Source: Coprinus comatus
Lineage: Eukaryota; Basidiomycota; Agaricomycetes; Agaricales; Agaricaceae
Direction: 5' to 3'
Length of the DNA stretch: 64,000 nt
Assembly: GCA_034638255.1 (NCBI GenBank)
Contig: JAWPGT010000001.1
Location: forward strand, 1,550,001 to 1,614,000
Shown here: piece by piece, positions 44,672 to 57,098 of the stretch
How the letters are laid out: each line of letters begins with the position of its first letter
How positions within the stretch are numbered: the first letter of the stretch is position 1
The notes under the pieces: generated by a model
Seen by the model: only the letters and a program-made list of their open reading frames with translations
What the model was told of the DNA's origin: nothing
Databases searched by the model: none
Program-made: the position numbers and the translations under genes

Positions 44672-45644
44672 TGAACAAGTCTAACGCGAGGAACTTGGCC
44701 GTCAAGTGGTGTGTTTTTTTTTGCATTGTGCTGTACTATTTTTTTTTTGCATCATTATACCACTTCCCATTCTTCCTCCATTCTATACCATTAGTACCAC
44801 ACTGTCTATATATATTACATCATAAAGATTATTGCAAGTTCGCTATTTATATATTCATTGTGCATATGCAGTTTGTTATTATTCCTATACACTTCTGTGA
44901 AGGGTTGATGTTAGTAGTGTATAAAGCTCCTGATATTTTATACCCCATTGTTTTTATTTTTCCACAACCGACGGATGAGCCATGGTTTTCTCGAATAGGG
45001 ACAAAGAGTTGAACACAAGAGACAGAGACACACTATAATAAATAAACCAAGTGCCTGATGGGGTTATTAGCATGGCAAATCAATGCATCAGGTGCGTCAG
45101 GAGTGATTGTTCGTTCTTATTGTCAACTGTCGCATGAAAAGATGGGACGTGGACCAGGCTTTTTGTACGGCGACATGCAAGTGGACCTGGCGCTATAATA
45201 ACTACGATGTTAAAAATCGAAAAGTATAGTCTGTGAGGATACAACTCCCTAGTAACTACCTCCGGAAATATAAATATTTGTTTGGTAGTTTTTGTGGAGT
45301 CTTTAGTAGGCCCTGCGTAAGACAGGTAGGGACTCTGTAGGTCAAGTTTCAGAGTATTTAGGAAGTGAAATTTTGTATAGCAGAAGGAGGGCCCGTTTAG
45401 CTGTAATATATTATATATGAACACCTGGGTCTATTCCGCTCCAATGAAGCCTTACCTGAAGATGCAGAGGAATATCCAAGTGACATATTCTGCTTGCCAA
45501 TAGCGTATTAGCTGTTCGCTCCATACTTGGAAACAATCACTCCATCATCAGACCCATGTGGGGCGTTGACTCTGTGCTGGGAACAATCCAGTTCTCATCA
45601 CGACCACCTCAATCCCCTCTCCCAGTCCCTCACCGACCACCACC
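44672..45644. other. Spacer between the KRE6 pseudogene and its downstream copy
   Basis: AT-rich in its left half, with T runs near 44715 and 44740. The last ~150 bp are C-rich and form the likely promoter and leader of the downstream gene. No gene recognised. Confidence 0.4.
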
Positions 45645-48322
45645 ATGTCTTCACCCCCCTATTCCATGGACTCTGGCCAGCGTTCCTACTTTGCCAGGAG
45701 CAATACGAACTCTGCAACCAGTCTTCTTCCGCCAAGTCAGGAACAAGATACACCCCGAAGGCAGTTCATTAGTCCCCATCCTTCGATCAACCGAGGATTC
45801 CAGCCAAGTTCTGCGAAACCAAGAAGTATGGCAACCCTTAGTAGTACCAGTGCCAATGTGAGTAGAGTTTCAGTGTCCTGGGGTGATCAAACCTCAAACT
45901 ACCCCTTGATTTCAATTCGGTGTGCTTAATGATTAATCTTAATAAACAGCGGGCTAGCGGTCGTTACAACTTACCAGTAGGTTCATTGGGTGGTAAGACA
46001 AACAATATCACACATTCTATCTCGGACAAGGTACGATTTATTCGTTAATGTAAGTACGTTAATGATTGAATTTCCGGTATAGTATTCTTTGGCACCCGAT
46101 CCCTATGCCTGGGGGTCCAATATCTCTCTAGTCAACCCGAACCAGATGATTATCTACACAACCCTGACCCTCGGCGAGACAGAAAGAGTGATCAAGGCGA
46201 CACAGTGTTTACATACAGAGGACTGACGAATGTGGGCTGTTTATTGCTACTGGGTGTAGGACTCCTTGCCCTTTTGTGCGTATCTTGCCCCATGCAGTAT
46301 TACTCCGAGGTATTTAATATATGCCCACACATACAGTGCTGGATACCCCATGATATCGCATTTCACCGCCACACAACAGTCGATGAATGGCGGTTTTAAC
46401 TTTGGTGGGATTAATGCATCCGGACAAGTAAGTAATCCATTAAAACAATTGGTGTTCAAAAACTAGAACCAATGGTATCTAGGTTCCTGATATGCCTGGT
46501 AATTGGGGACTCATTGACAAAGAAACGCCGAGGGAAGCGTACTCTAAACCTTCTTACACAAATTCCGGGGAAGATTTGGAACTTATTTTCAGTGATGAAT
46601 TCAACACCGATGGAAGGACATTCTATCCCGGAGAAGATCCGTACTGGGAAGCTGTCGACTTACACTATTGGGCGGTCAGCTCACCATACTTTATTGATCG
46701 AAGATACCTCTGACACCTCACCCTTCAGACGAACAACTTGGAATGGTATGATCCTGCTGCGGTTACAACTAAGGATGGGAGTCTTGAGATTACATTATCA
46801 CGCAAACGGTCGCATGATCTCAATTATGAAGGAGGATTGGTAACAACCTGGAACAAATTCTGCTTCACTGGTGGGGTTATCGAAACAAGCGTGCAACTTC
46901 CAGGAGCGAACAATGTTGCCGGACTATGGCCGGCTGTCTGGGCACTTGGAAATTTAGGTGAATATAATTCAACTTATAACTGACACATAACTTCATTCTC
47001 ATTCATTCTTAATCTATAGGACGCGCAGGCTATGGTGCAACTCTGGACGGTCTAGTAATTCAAATTCTTCCGTCCTCCACATTCGCTTATGACATTATAT
47101 TTTAGTGGCCTTATACACTTACGATGAATGTGACGTTGGCACTGCGCCTAATCAGACCCATAACGGCGTACCGCCTCCAGATGCCCTCGTGGTTGGTGAA
47201 GACCAACTACCGTTATCGTTTTTGCCCGGACAACGACTATCTCGCTGCACTTGCCGCGGGGAATCTCATCCCGGACCGATACATAGAGATGGAACATATG
47301 TTGGGAGGTCGGCACCTGAGATCGACGTAATTGAAGCACAGGTATTTACTATCTACATTTGTCACAAACATAATCGGTGGGCCTATTTAACCTTGATGAT
47401 AGGTGACAGGAACGCCATTGACCGGCCAAGTGTCACAATCTGCTCAATGGGCGGTAAGTGTATTCTCTACTAGCTGCTAATCTGAATTACATATTTACGA
47501 GTCACCCGTTGTAGCCATTCAATGCACAATACGAGTGGACCAATAATTCAGAGACACTGCAAATCTATGACCCCACGATATCATTCCTGAACACATACAA
47601 AGGAGCTTCCTATCAACAAGCGACCTCCGTCGTCACAGAGACAAGTAAGATACACAAAACCCTACCACTTGAAATGTAACTAAAACGTTTTTTTTTTTCT
47701 CACCAAGACCAAAACTGCTACGAACGCTCAGTAAATTCTTGCTTCTCCACCTATGGGTTCGAGTACAAGCCTGGTTTCGACGATGCCGTTAGTCTTTTCA
47801 TCCATAGAATGCAAAATTTCCCTTTCTGACAGCCTCGATCGCGCAGTATATCACATGGGTATCAGACAACAAGTTGGCCTGGACATTTAAATCAGGGGGC
47901 ACAGGACCCGACCCTCGCGTGGGCATTGCGGCCAGGCCAATTCCGCAAGAACCTATGGTATGCGCATCTCTCTACTTCACCATTTTCATTTGCTTACTCT
48001 CTATCCAGTATCTCCTTATCAACCTAGGAATATCACAGAATTTTGGTGATGTCGACTTCGAGCATCTTGTCTTCCCTACCAAAATGAAAGTGGACTGGAT
48101 TAGAGTGTATCAACCTTCTGGTTCACTTAATATCGGTTGTGATCCGAAAGACTTCCCTACTAAAGCTTACATTGATCAGTATGTTGCCCGACAATCCTTC
48201 AATCCATCAAGCTAATCTGTTTCTTCAGGTATATTGAGGCTTACACCAATCCCAATCTCACAACCTGGGTCGATGATTTCAAGCAACCTTGGCCTAGGAG
48301 TTCCTTCTTAGGTGATTGCTAG
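45645..48322 (+). CDS. KRE6: KRE6/SKN1-like beta-1,6-glucan synthesis protein (with an apparent 1-nt frameshift)
   Basis: Type II membrane glycoprotein of the GH16-related SKN1/KRE6 family, needed for cell-wall beta-1,6-glucan. Exon 1 is 45645-45857 (Ser-rich cytosolic tail), exon 2 45950-46030, exon 3 from 46083. The membrane helix reads VGCLLLLGVGLLALL, then YPMISHFTATQQSMNGGFNF, VPDMPGNWGLIDKETP, FSDEFNTDGRTFYPGEDPYW, GANNVAGLWPAVWALGNLG, YDECDVGTAPNQT, LPGQRLSRCTC, the catalytic-type EIDVIEAQ (ExDxxE), YGFEYKPGFDDA, ITWVSDNKLAW, MYLLINLGIS and MKVDWIRVYQ. All later joins are in frame. Between GSNIS (46116-46127) and PEPDDYLHNPDP the frame shifts, consistent with one missing base near 46128 (expected SP, found SL then out of frame). 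Either an assembly error or a damaged gene. Confidence 0.85.
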
Positions 48323-49044
48323 CTCCATCTACCCCGAGCTTTTATTATTATTATAAATATACTGTATCTTTGTCTTGTTCTGTTTAAAAACGGTTTATAT
48401 TGTATACCCTTCAAACTTGCCTTGACTTCTTATTCTTCATTCAACCCCTCCTTTTTTTTTTGTCACCGATTATGTAGTTTACTGATGATGCTGGTGCTGG
48501 CGGGCCAACCACGTCCACTCTTTTTGGATTTCGTTCATTACAATGATTTATTTTACATTATTGTCGATTTGATTTCTTGCTCTCTCTCTCTTGTGTTGTT
48601 GTTGGATAGTCTATTATGTATAGAATTTGACTCTTATATATCACATTTGAACTGTCGCTATACCTCTTTACTTCCCGTTCGTCCGTGTCGTTGTTTAGTA
48701 CTTTGGCATTGATATTTAGTAAGACCAGAAATGAACGTTGAACGTCGTAGAAACATGAACATGTTCACATACTATTAAGCACTCACCGCACTTCTATAAA
48801 TTGAAACATGTACATTTTTTGCCTATAAATTTAGTTCAAAATATATTACTTGGATTGGTGATACAAAGGTGTTTTCGCTACGTATAGATCATAATATGTA
48901 TCATAGTTATGCTAAATATAGTTCAGTTATCAAAATTACTGTGTTAGAGAGGGAAATAATCTCGATAATGGACGCATATTGAAATAAATATCGTTCTCAT
49001 GAAGGGCATGTAGATAAGGGGGGTATGTGAAGTTCTTAGACCAA
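48323..49044. other. Convergent 3' spacer
   Basis: Between the ends of the KRE6-like gene and UBE2O. Strongly AT-rich on the right side, with a T run near 48455. No gene recognised. Confidence 0.45.
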
Positions 49045-52000
49045 CTATGTATCCACCTTCAAAATGTTCTTCCCTTCTATATTTTCATGGGCATCCAATA
49101 AAGCTTGCAACTTTGTCAATGTCCGTTCAAGAGTAATAATACCTCCTCCTGTCAATTTTGGTACAGCAGCACTATCTCTCCTTCTAGTATGAGGTTCCGC
49201 TACTTCTTTATCAGTTGTTGATGATGATGTTGATGATGAGGATTGTGCTAATTCCGGTTTATTTCTGCTTGATTCAATGAGTTTGCGAGAGTCGTACAGA
49301 ACCTTTCGAAGACGGCCATGTGCATGATATAACCAGTTAATTTCTTCTTCAAGACCACCTAAAGGTATTTCAAGAGCTCGACGAACGAATCCTCGTGAAA
49401 GGACATAAGCCTTTTCACTATACAAACGGGAATTAACGATTCCTTCCTCTGTTCCTCGAAGTTTTTCATAGGCAGGTTCGCAGAACCATCTGTACAAAAA
49501 AAAAAAAGGCAAAGGGTGTTAGACATTAATATAAGGGTGATCAAAAATGAGGATGAGGATGGCAACTTACGGTTCTTTCACGAGAACTAGACCTTGTATT
49601 GAAACAAAGGCCTGTAAAAGTGATGATCTCGAAGCACTCCAGGTTTCATTTCTGTCTCCTGCCCATGTACCTAATATTGATAAACATACTTTGCCTTCCT
49701 CGTACAAATTCGGGTTCACTGTTTTATCATTATTAGTGAGTCACTGACATTTGATTTAAATGAGAACTGCACTTGCCTCTCCCATTCCCATTTGTCCAAC
49801 TCAAGAAATGTGCTATGGGAGGACTATTTGGGAAATTCGAGTCAAGCATCCAGTCAATTACGAAAGGCGCATCTTCGTAAGGTGTATTTTCAGGACCAAT
49901 GATTAATGATCGTAGCAAATCTGTCCGATCTTCAAATGCCCTAACAATGATAGTATCTAAAGAGGCAAGCATTAGTGGGACTTGTCTTCTGAAAGAATGT
50001 AGAAGTAACAACAAACCTGGTAAGCTACTTGCCAAAGCACGATACTCTTTGTTTAGTCTATTTAAGAAGGACTTGGCTGGTTGTGCGGGAGGAGAAGAAT
50101 AAAATGCGTGGTCGGCGGGTGCGGATGGTAGGATATCGAATCGTTTCCAACTGAGTTCCTCGTTGATTTCAACGTTTTCTACATCGTTAACCTTTTCCTT
50201 CGCTTGATCCTTGAATACGTATTCTTTTGATAATGAAGAAGTATTGGAATGTGCTGAAAAAAGAGATGTTGAAAGAGTAGTCTTCATACCGGGGCGTATA
50301 TGAAGTGAATTAAGAGGTTTAGAAGTGCTAGGTAGAGAAGATGTGGTAGATGTAGGAGAGTATACTCTATGTGTTGAGTGTTCTGATGGATCCGTAGGTA
50401 TATTATTGTTTACCGCTGCTTCCGTGGCAAGTTGATTCCAAAGTTGATCTGTAGTTGAATGAGGAGTCGTTGGTGAGATTAAAGGTGGCGATGAAGGTCC
50501 AGAATCTCCCCAACCAGTTACATCAAGGTCCATAAAATCCAGATCTGCTGCACTATTACCGTTCATTGTGATTTCAGTGTTGTCACTCTCAATATCAATA
50601 TCCTCGCCCATATCACTTTCCTCATCCACCCAATCGTCATGTTCTGATCCTTTGTCATAGCGCCAAACGCCATCCTCTTCCATGGCCCACATCTCTTGTG
50701 TCTCCGACATGGAAACGTCACCATCACTCCCCTCCTGTTCGAACATTTCCTCCTCAAGTTGTTCAATGCCATCATAAAGTCGTGTCAACCGCTCAAGAGG
50801 ATATGTTTTGACGGTACGATCAGGATGTGTGACTTCTACTGTTCCGTCCAGGTTTAACTATGGGAATATTAATTAAATCTTCAGAAGCTGATAAAAAAAA
50901 AAGAAGTACCCCTGTAACTTCACCGATCCAAAGTGTTGTTTCATCTCCGGAAGGGGAAGGTATTTTCATGTTCACAATCTCTCGGTTGGGTTGGTCGGAG
51001 AGCATGTATCCTACCGTAGACATTTCCCTTCGCCAGCCACAGATCTCTCCTTCTTCAAAAGGTGTCTCCCTCACCCATGCTTCTAGCTCCCCAATCCTAG
51101 GTACGCGTGGTCTTACATATCCATTGGTTGTCCCAGGCCGATGTATAAATACAAAGTCACCCCTCCGTACTCCAAATATGTCATCAGAAGCGTTCGGCAA
51201 TTCGTATGCAGGGTCAGTAGTTCCGTGAGGGTCCAGTTCTAGGAGGGAAACCATTCCTGTTGTTCCAGAATCGGGAAATAGGGCAGTCGCTGTTCGTTCA
51301 GCAGCGTCCACAGTTTGGACAATCGCCGCTCTCTGGCCTTCCTCGCTTTTCCACATCACATAATCTCCGGGCCTTGAAAATATTCAGCCGTGTAGGTCAG
51401 GCCGAAAGAGCTTACTCACCAACAATCATATTCATCAGGGTTCAGATAAGGTATAAGATTTCTTGCCAACACAGTTTCCCTTGTGCCACTCTGCCACAGA
51501 ACATCTACAGTGGTTTCTGTCATTGTCACCACATAAGTCGCAACTGTCCAAAGTCCGGGGCCAACCCCTTCTTGGCCGTGAATGGTAACCGGCGAATTCT
51601 TGTCTTTTAAAAGCGCGCGATCACCAGTACGCATTTCCATATCAGAGCGTCCCCGAATCAATGTCAGATTTCCTATATCCTGTCCGCTCCAAAATCTCTG
51701 TGGCCTCTTTCGATGTGCGGCCTCTTCAGGATCAAGCTGAGGGATAAAGAAAAGGGTCGAGAGTGTCGCGTGATCAGATGGAGAGAGAGTCCTTCATGAA
51801 GTACCAAGCTTACTGATTGATTAATAGCCAACCAAGATACTGCATATACTGTGTGTGTGACATCAAGCACTGTGTCAATGTTCCGGTTTCCAAAAACAGA
51901 GCCAATCATAGATGTGAAGTTGGGGAAACCAGGTTGTGGTAGGATGTCCTAGTCATTTGTGAGATTAAAGAAGTTAAGACAAATGGAGTACCTTACCATC

Positions 52001-52777
52001 CCACGTTCACCAATATTTAGACGGGAACTCAATTCTGGTAGTCTAACTATCCGGCCATTTGCTTGTAGCTCGATCAAGGATTCATCAAAGACCTGCGTAG
52101 TAGAGTTCTTGTTAGTTTGTTCCCCAACCGGGATAATGAGATTCATTGCACTGACTTCAAGAACCTAGGAAAAGCATGAGAAATGGTTTATAAAAACAGG
52201 AATAAAGGATACTATACCTGGCCAATCCAATCGTCGTAAATGACATAGTCGCCTACCTCGGCCTTTTGCTTTGGCTCCAAATCTTCGACGGTCTTCCAGT
52301 CCGACAGGGGTTTACCAGTAATGACATGGGATAAGCGGCCTCTAACCATAACATTGGTTACAACACCTGACTGGACGTCGTCAATGGAGCGTTTGCAGTA
52401 ATCACCTGGTGACAGAGTACGATCTATAAGGCACAGATCCGATTCTTGCAAAACCTCTCGGTGATGATGTTGGTCTACAACAAAGGAAACACCAACTTCG
52501 CCGTGTTTGAGTGTGCGAAGGATAGGGTCGCTCAAGGCAAGATTTTCGGGTATGGGTACATCTTCAGCATCATGCCAGCACCTCTAGAAGACGTTTCGAT
52601 TGTATCCTGAGTAATGTAGGCCAAAGAAGACGAACCAGAACAACGCCAAAGGCATGTGGGGGTGCGATGCATTGGACAATATCCTGTTGGTACAACTGAA
52701 AGGGGGTGAGACAAGTAGGAGGGCATTGGGGAGACTAATACCTTTGCAGCAGGACGTTTCTGGTCCCTGATTGGCAT
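49045..52777 (-). CDS. UBE2O-type E2/E3 hybrid ubiquitin-conjugating enzyme
   Basis: Large ubiquitin-conjugating enzyme related to human UBE2O. The preferred start is ATG 52777 ([12 protein letters not shown]); the frame is open upstream without ATG. The N-terminal ~650 residues hold SH3/Tudor-like beta modules ([58 protein letters not shown]) with RCWHDAEDV, typical of the family. An acidic stretch ([15 protein letters not shown]) precedes a disordered linker. The UBC domain contains [29 protein letters not shown] and [20 protein letters not shown], with the active Cys in VCLSIL, then [19 protein letters not shown] and [13 protein letters not shown]. One intron begins with GTTCGT. In animals UBE2O removes orphan ribosomal proteins; that role here is not shown. 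Confidence 0.9.
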
Positions 52778-52898
52778 ACGTCTGAATGGTTTTGGATAGA
52801 GTTGCGGTTGGCCACAGGATATCTCAGTCACATGCAACTCTGGTCTACGCTAACTGCTTATTGATGGCTGAGCGCTAATCACTTTCTCTTCAACCACC

Positions 52899-54634
52899 AT
52901 GCGTCCAACGCATCTGCACATACTCCAGCTGCCGACAGAGTTAATCGACCGTACTTTATACCATCTCGATCTCAAATCTCTGCTTACCTGTCGACAGGTG
53001 GGAACCCTCTCACGCCTCGCAAGTTAAAGCCAATCTCACCTGGCATCATCCAAGGTCTGCAAGAAACTGAAAACGCTTATTGACACTATCCAACGGCTCC
53101 AATACAAGATAAAACTTGAAATAGTTGGCATGTATCACAATGATAATCCTGAGTGGACAACTGCAGAATGTTACAAAGCACTCGATTCCTACTACGACGC
53201 GTGGCGTCACCTCAAACTAAAAAAGGTTCAGGAAATCCCCAGAGCCATGAGCAATAATGGTCGCTATCTGATGGAACTAAACGGGGGTATCTTTGTAACA
53301 GTTGATGGAGCCAAATTCAACTTTTACAGGCTGCGTGCCATATCCCGGCTCGTCGAGGCAGAACAATGGACCATAGATTCAGAACAGGAGGATCCCATTC
53401 AAGACATCACTATGGACCCCTCTCAGAATCTGTTCGTCTGGATAACTGTGACGCCCAAATCCTGGAATGCCCATTTGTACACTCTTAACGAAGGTTACGA
53501 TCATCCCTTGGCAGCCAACAACATCATCCAATGCGTTCGTGACGCTCCTATCCCTACCCGCTGGTTTTTCACCCTCAAGATTATGGAAGATTATTTCGGA
53601 GTTTTGAGTGTTTCTATGAAGGATACGGCAGTCTACTTGTCCGTTTGGAATTGGAAGACCGGGGCGCTCATTCTGGTATGGAATTTATGGACTTCTATCT
53701 CACACTTAGCGCTTACCTATGGACATCAGGACATCAAGACGCCCGGTGCTGACGATTTTACTTTTATATCTAATAAGCACCTGCTTCTGAGCCTTTTCAT
53801 TATTTCGGAGGATGAGGAATCAAGTGATGCATTCTTTACCATCATTGATTTCCAGGAGGAAGAAGGTCAGAACAATAGAACACTTGATGATGTTCGACAT
53901 TCCATGACCCTTGTCTATCCTAAAAGAAAGGATGGCTATCTCCTATCGCCCTCAAAATCTATTCCGAACCTTCTCCGGGATGGGCGGCGTGCGAAAACAA
54001 TCGCCATCCGTTCCGCCTTGCAGAGAACAACCGGATGCTCGCAGTACACATCAAGGTTGATAAACACGACGAGTGTGAATTTGGATACTTGCATTTGATA
54101 CCCATCTCAGTTTTTCTGGATTGCATCTCCCGGTTTAACCTTTATGAGGAGAAAGTCAAAGCCTCTCTGCCTTGGTCCACATGGGCCTCGAAAGGAACGA
54201 GACTTTTGCAGTGTCCTTCTTTGACTGCACCATTTCAAGGGCCATATAGTAGTCATGGCTCCCGTTACGTTGGACTCGATGTGAGAAGGGGTGAGGAGGC
54301 TGTCCTTGCGGCATCGATATACGACTGCAATCAATTGGCTATCCGATGGGAGGAAGGGAAATCACGGACGGGAGAAAATACATCTGATATCCCTCCCTTT
54401 GTTGAAGATCTCACCAACTCGCCCTTTGCAGAAGATGTATCGACATCCTTACCATTTTTTTATTGCACCCAGACCCTTCCAATACCCCCCAGAACAGATC
54501 AGACAGTTTTGTGCACGGCGGACAATATAATTGTACTTGATGTAAGAAGTTCTTACAAATTTCGGTGTTTTCCTACTAACAGCAGCCACAACAGGACATT
54601 GATTCCCTGTACCATGTATTCAGTCTGTGAATGA
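52899..54634 (+). CDS. F-box protein with an internal frame change
   Basis: Start ATG 52899. Exon 1 encodes the F-box start (LHILQLPTELIDRTLYHLDL, then LLTCRQ). A short intron (acceptor CCAAG) joins VCKKLKTLIDTIQRLQYKIK. The rest resembles the common agaricomycete F-box family with a beta-propeller-like C-terminus (GRYLMELNGGIFVTVDGAKF; LSVWNWKTGALILVWN; SNKHLLLSLFIISEDEE). After about 53960 the family-like reading (SEPSPGWAACENN, MLAVHIKVDK, FRLAENNRM) continues in another frame to the stop at 54634. One missing base near 53945-53965, or an intron with the weak donor GTCAGA (about 53866-53930), would reconcile the frames. Presumed SCF adaptor if functional. Confidence 0.65.
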
Positions 54635-55170
54635 TATTTGTATTATGGACACAGTATTTGTATTATGGTATTGAATCATGTGCCAAGGACAGCAGTTTGG
54701 GAATACATAGGTCAGTTGCATATGAGTTGAGAATTCAGCATCTGCTGCGATGAAATGAAACGATACACACGGAGAGTGACAGAGGACCCCATTGAGGGAT
54801 ATGAGCTATTCGTTTGGAAGGTGATAGATGATTCGAAGCGCCTAATAGGACCAATGGCAATATTAAACGCCTGGGAGATGTTGTGCTAAGAAGGTGAATG
54901 CGATACGCCATAGCTACAAGGGGCAAATTTTCAAATACAGATTGATCTTCGGCGGTCGTCGGATTATCTTATCAGATAACATGCGATTTTATGGCCATAG
55001 GGTGTTTTTCCCTGCCTTTTATAACTCCCGTCCACCGTCCTATGCCTTCATCCCCTTCGCCCCTCACCAGATACCACAGTCTATGATACCTTTTCCCCCT
55101 GGCCCACGCTCAGTAGCTGTGGCAGCCGCTGCACTCAAGTCTCAACGCTCGCAAACCTTCAGGGCGTTCT
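54635..55170. other. Spacer upstream of the N-acetylglutamate synthase gene
   Basis: A plus-strand frame from ATG 54981 (MRFYGHRVFFPAFYNSRPPS) runs into the next gene and could be an alternative 5' exon or a leader peptide; undecided. A 20-bp near-repeat (AGTATTTGTATTATG) occurs near 54635-54670. Confidence 0.35.
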
Positions 55171-57098
55171 ATGCCGTCAGTCTCTCCACATAAGTTTTCT
55201 CATGCACTCCACTCACAGCTGCGACGCTCCCAGACTATCCGAGGCTTGAGGCAACCAACCGCCCCGCCCCCTGACTCAGATGAGCTGTCTACCTCCGAAA
55301 ACGTACGCCGTATTATGTACATCAACCCTTTACAACGGCCTCATGGCTAATGTTGTTGTTTCGGGTAATATTAGGATTTTATTTTGTCTATCCTTCGTGC
55401 AAATCCTTCTTTACGAGACACAAGGTCGTACCTCGCATCTTTTGGTGGCCCTCGACCTCAACAACCACCCAAGAACCAAGTCACCTCGTCCTCCGAAGAC
55501 ATCATAATACCTCCTCCTCCCATTGAACAACTTGAATCAAACGCCAAGTCAATACCGGTCGTTGCCCTTGAATATCCAAAACCCAGTCCTGTACTTGCCT
55601 CCATCCTCAACCCGGTCCTTCGTAGGACTGCTCTTGTCAAAATACAAGGCCCATTTACCGATGTTCAGCTTGACTCCATCGCGCGAGGCTTGGTTTACCT
55701 TGAAAAACTTGGTCTAGTGAGCGTCATCGTCATTGAGAACGATGATCAAATTCGCGGACAACAAGATGAGCGAACGCTCAGTGTTGAAGAAACTATGCGC
55801 GTAGTAAGTTTCCTCGAGAAACAAGGTGTTCGGGCTAGACCGGTTGTTGGGGCTGTTGTACGTCTTGGTCCCAAACCCGGGGATGAAGAAGATACTTTGA
55901 TGAGTTCCGACTGCATTCCTCCTGAGACTCATACTTTCCCTAGCGACCTAAAACCCATCCGCTCTGCCCTTCGCGCAGGGGAAATCCTGTCATCGCACCT
56001 TTTGCACTGGATTCATTTTGTCGGTCTGTTCGTGTTGACGCCAATGACGTTATTGCTGGACTCGCCCGCGGGATGGTTGAGGCTTCTGTGCTTGACAAAT
56101 CACGCGATGGCACTGAGTATACCGACGAAGTCGATTTAACCCCTCTCCGTCTCATGATCATCAACAGAGAAGGCGGAGTTCCCTCTTACGCTCGTTCGGG
56201 ATATCCCCACCTGCTCATCAATCTTACGTCGGAATACAATCATATTCACGAGACTTTCGAAGAAAAGTGGCGATCCACCAAACGCACGGCGTTATCGAAT
56301 CTCGCGCTGGCGCGAACGTGTTTGAACTATATGCCTCCCACCTCTTCCGCTATCATGGTTTCACACAAGTCCCCGAGTGCTCTCATTGGGAATCTTATTA
56401 CTAACAAACCTGCCGTGAGCTCTAGCTTGCCCCATGCTCTTTTGCAAGGTAATCGGAAACTTACTCCTCACACTCCTACGCTTCTCCGTCGCGGGCTACC
56501 TATTCAAGTGTTTCGATCCACCGCGGCCCTCGACAAGTCCAAACTAAATCACTTATTGGAGCAGTCATTTGGACGAGAATTAAACGAAGAAGCGTTCTAT
56601 AAGCGGCTGGAAGAAACCCTGGATTTTGTCATTGTCGCTGGTGATTATGCGGGTGCGGCCATCGTGACCAACGAACATGACCCACGAAACCCAAGCGATG
56701 TACCCATCTCGTACCTCGACAAATTCGCGGTGTTGCCAAGTCATCAAGGCGATGGAACAGTTGACTTCCTGTGGGTCGCATTGCATGATGAGACATATGG
56801 TCTCGGTCATCCGTTCTCTGCCAACCCCAACGGTGGCAAAGGCGGTGTTGGCGAGGGACGTGAGCTTGTCTGGCGAAGCAGATCAAATAATCCCGTAAAT
56901 AAATGGTACTTTGAACGGAGCACGGGACATCTACGCATGGGTCCGTGGGTATTATTCTGGTGCGATGGCGAGAAGAAGCTCAAAATTGAGGAAGGAAGGA
57001 GAGGCAGTGAGGGGCTTTCGTATGTTGAGGAGTGGGAGCAAGGGAGGTTGGAAAAATGGTCAGATGTTGTAATGAAAATCCCTTCAAGTTGGAAATAG
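55171..57098 (+). CDS. ARG2: N-acetylglutamate synthase (with an apparent 1-nt frameshift)
   Basis: First step of arginine synthesis in mitochondria. Exon 1 (55171-55302) encodes a basic Ser/Arg presequence (MPSVSPHKFSHALHSQLRRS); the intron 55303-55374 joins TSEN to DFILSILRANPSLRDTRSYL. An amino-acid-kinase-like domain follows (RRTALVKIQGPFTDVQL; RGLVYLEKLGLVSVIVIEND; IRSALRAGEI), then ANDVIAGLARGMVEAS, INREGGVPSYAR, LLEQSFGRELNEEAFYKRL and the GNAT-like acetyltransferase end (FVIVAGDYAGAAIVTNE; YLDKFAVLPSHQGDGTVDFL; WRSRSNNPVNKWYFERSTGH). At 55984-55988 the conserved join RAGEI-PVIAPFALDSFCRS needs one base more than is present, so the frame breaks. TGACTCA occurs at 55272-55278, inside the predicted exon 1. 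The start is less certain than the rest. Confidence 0.88.
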
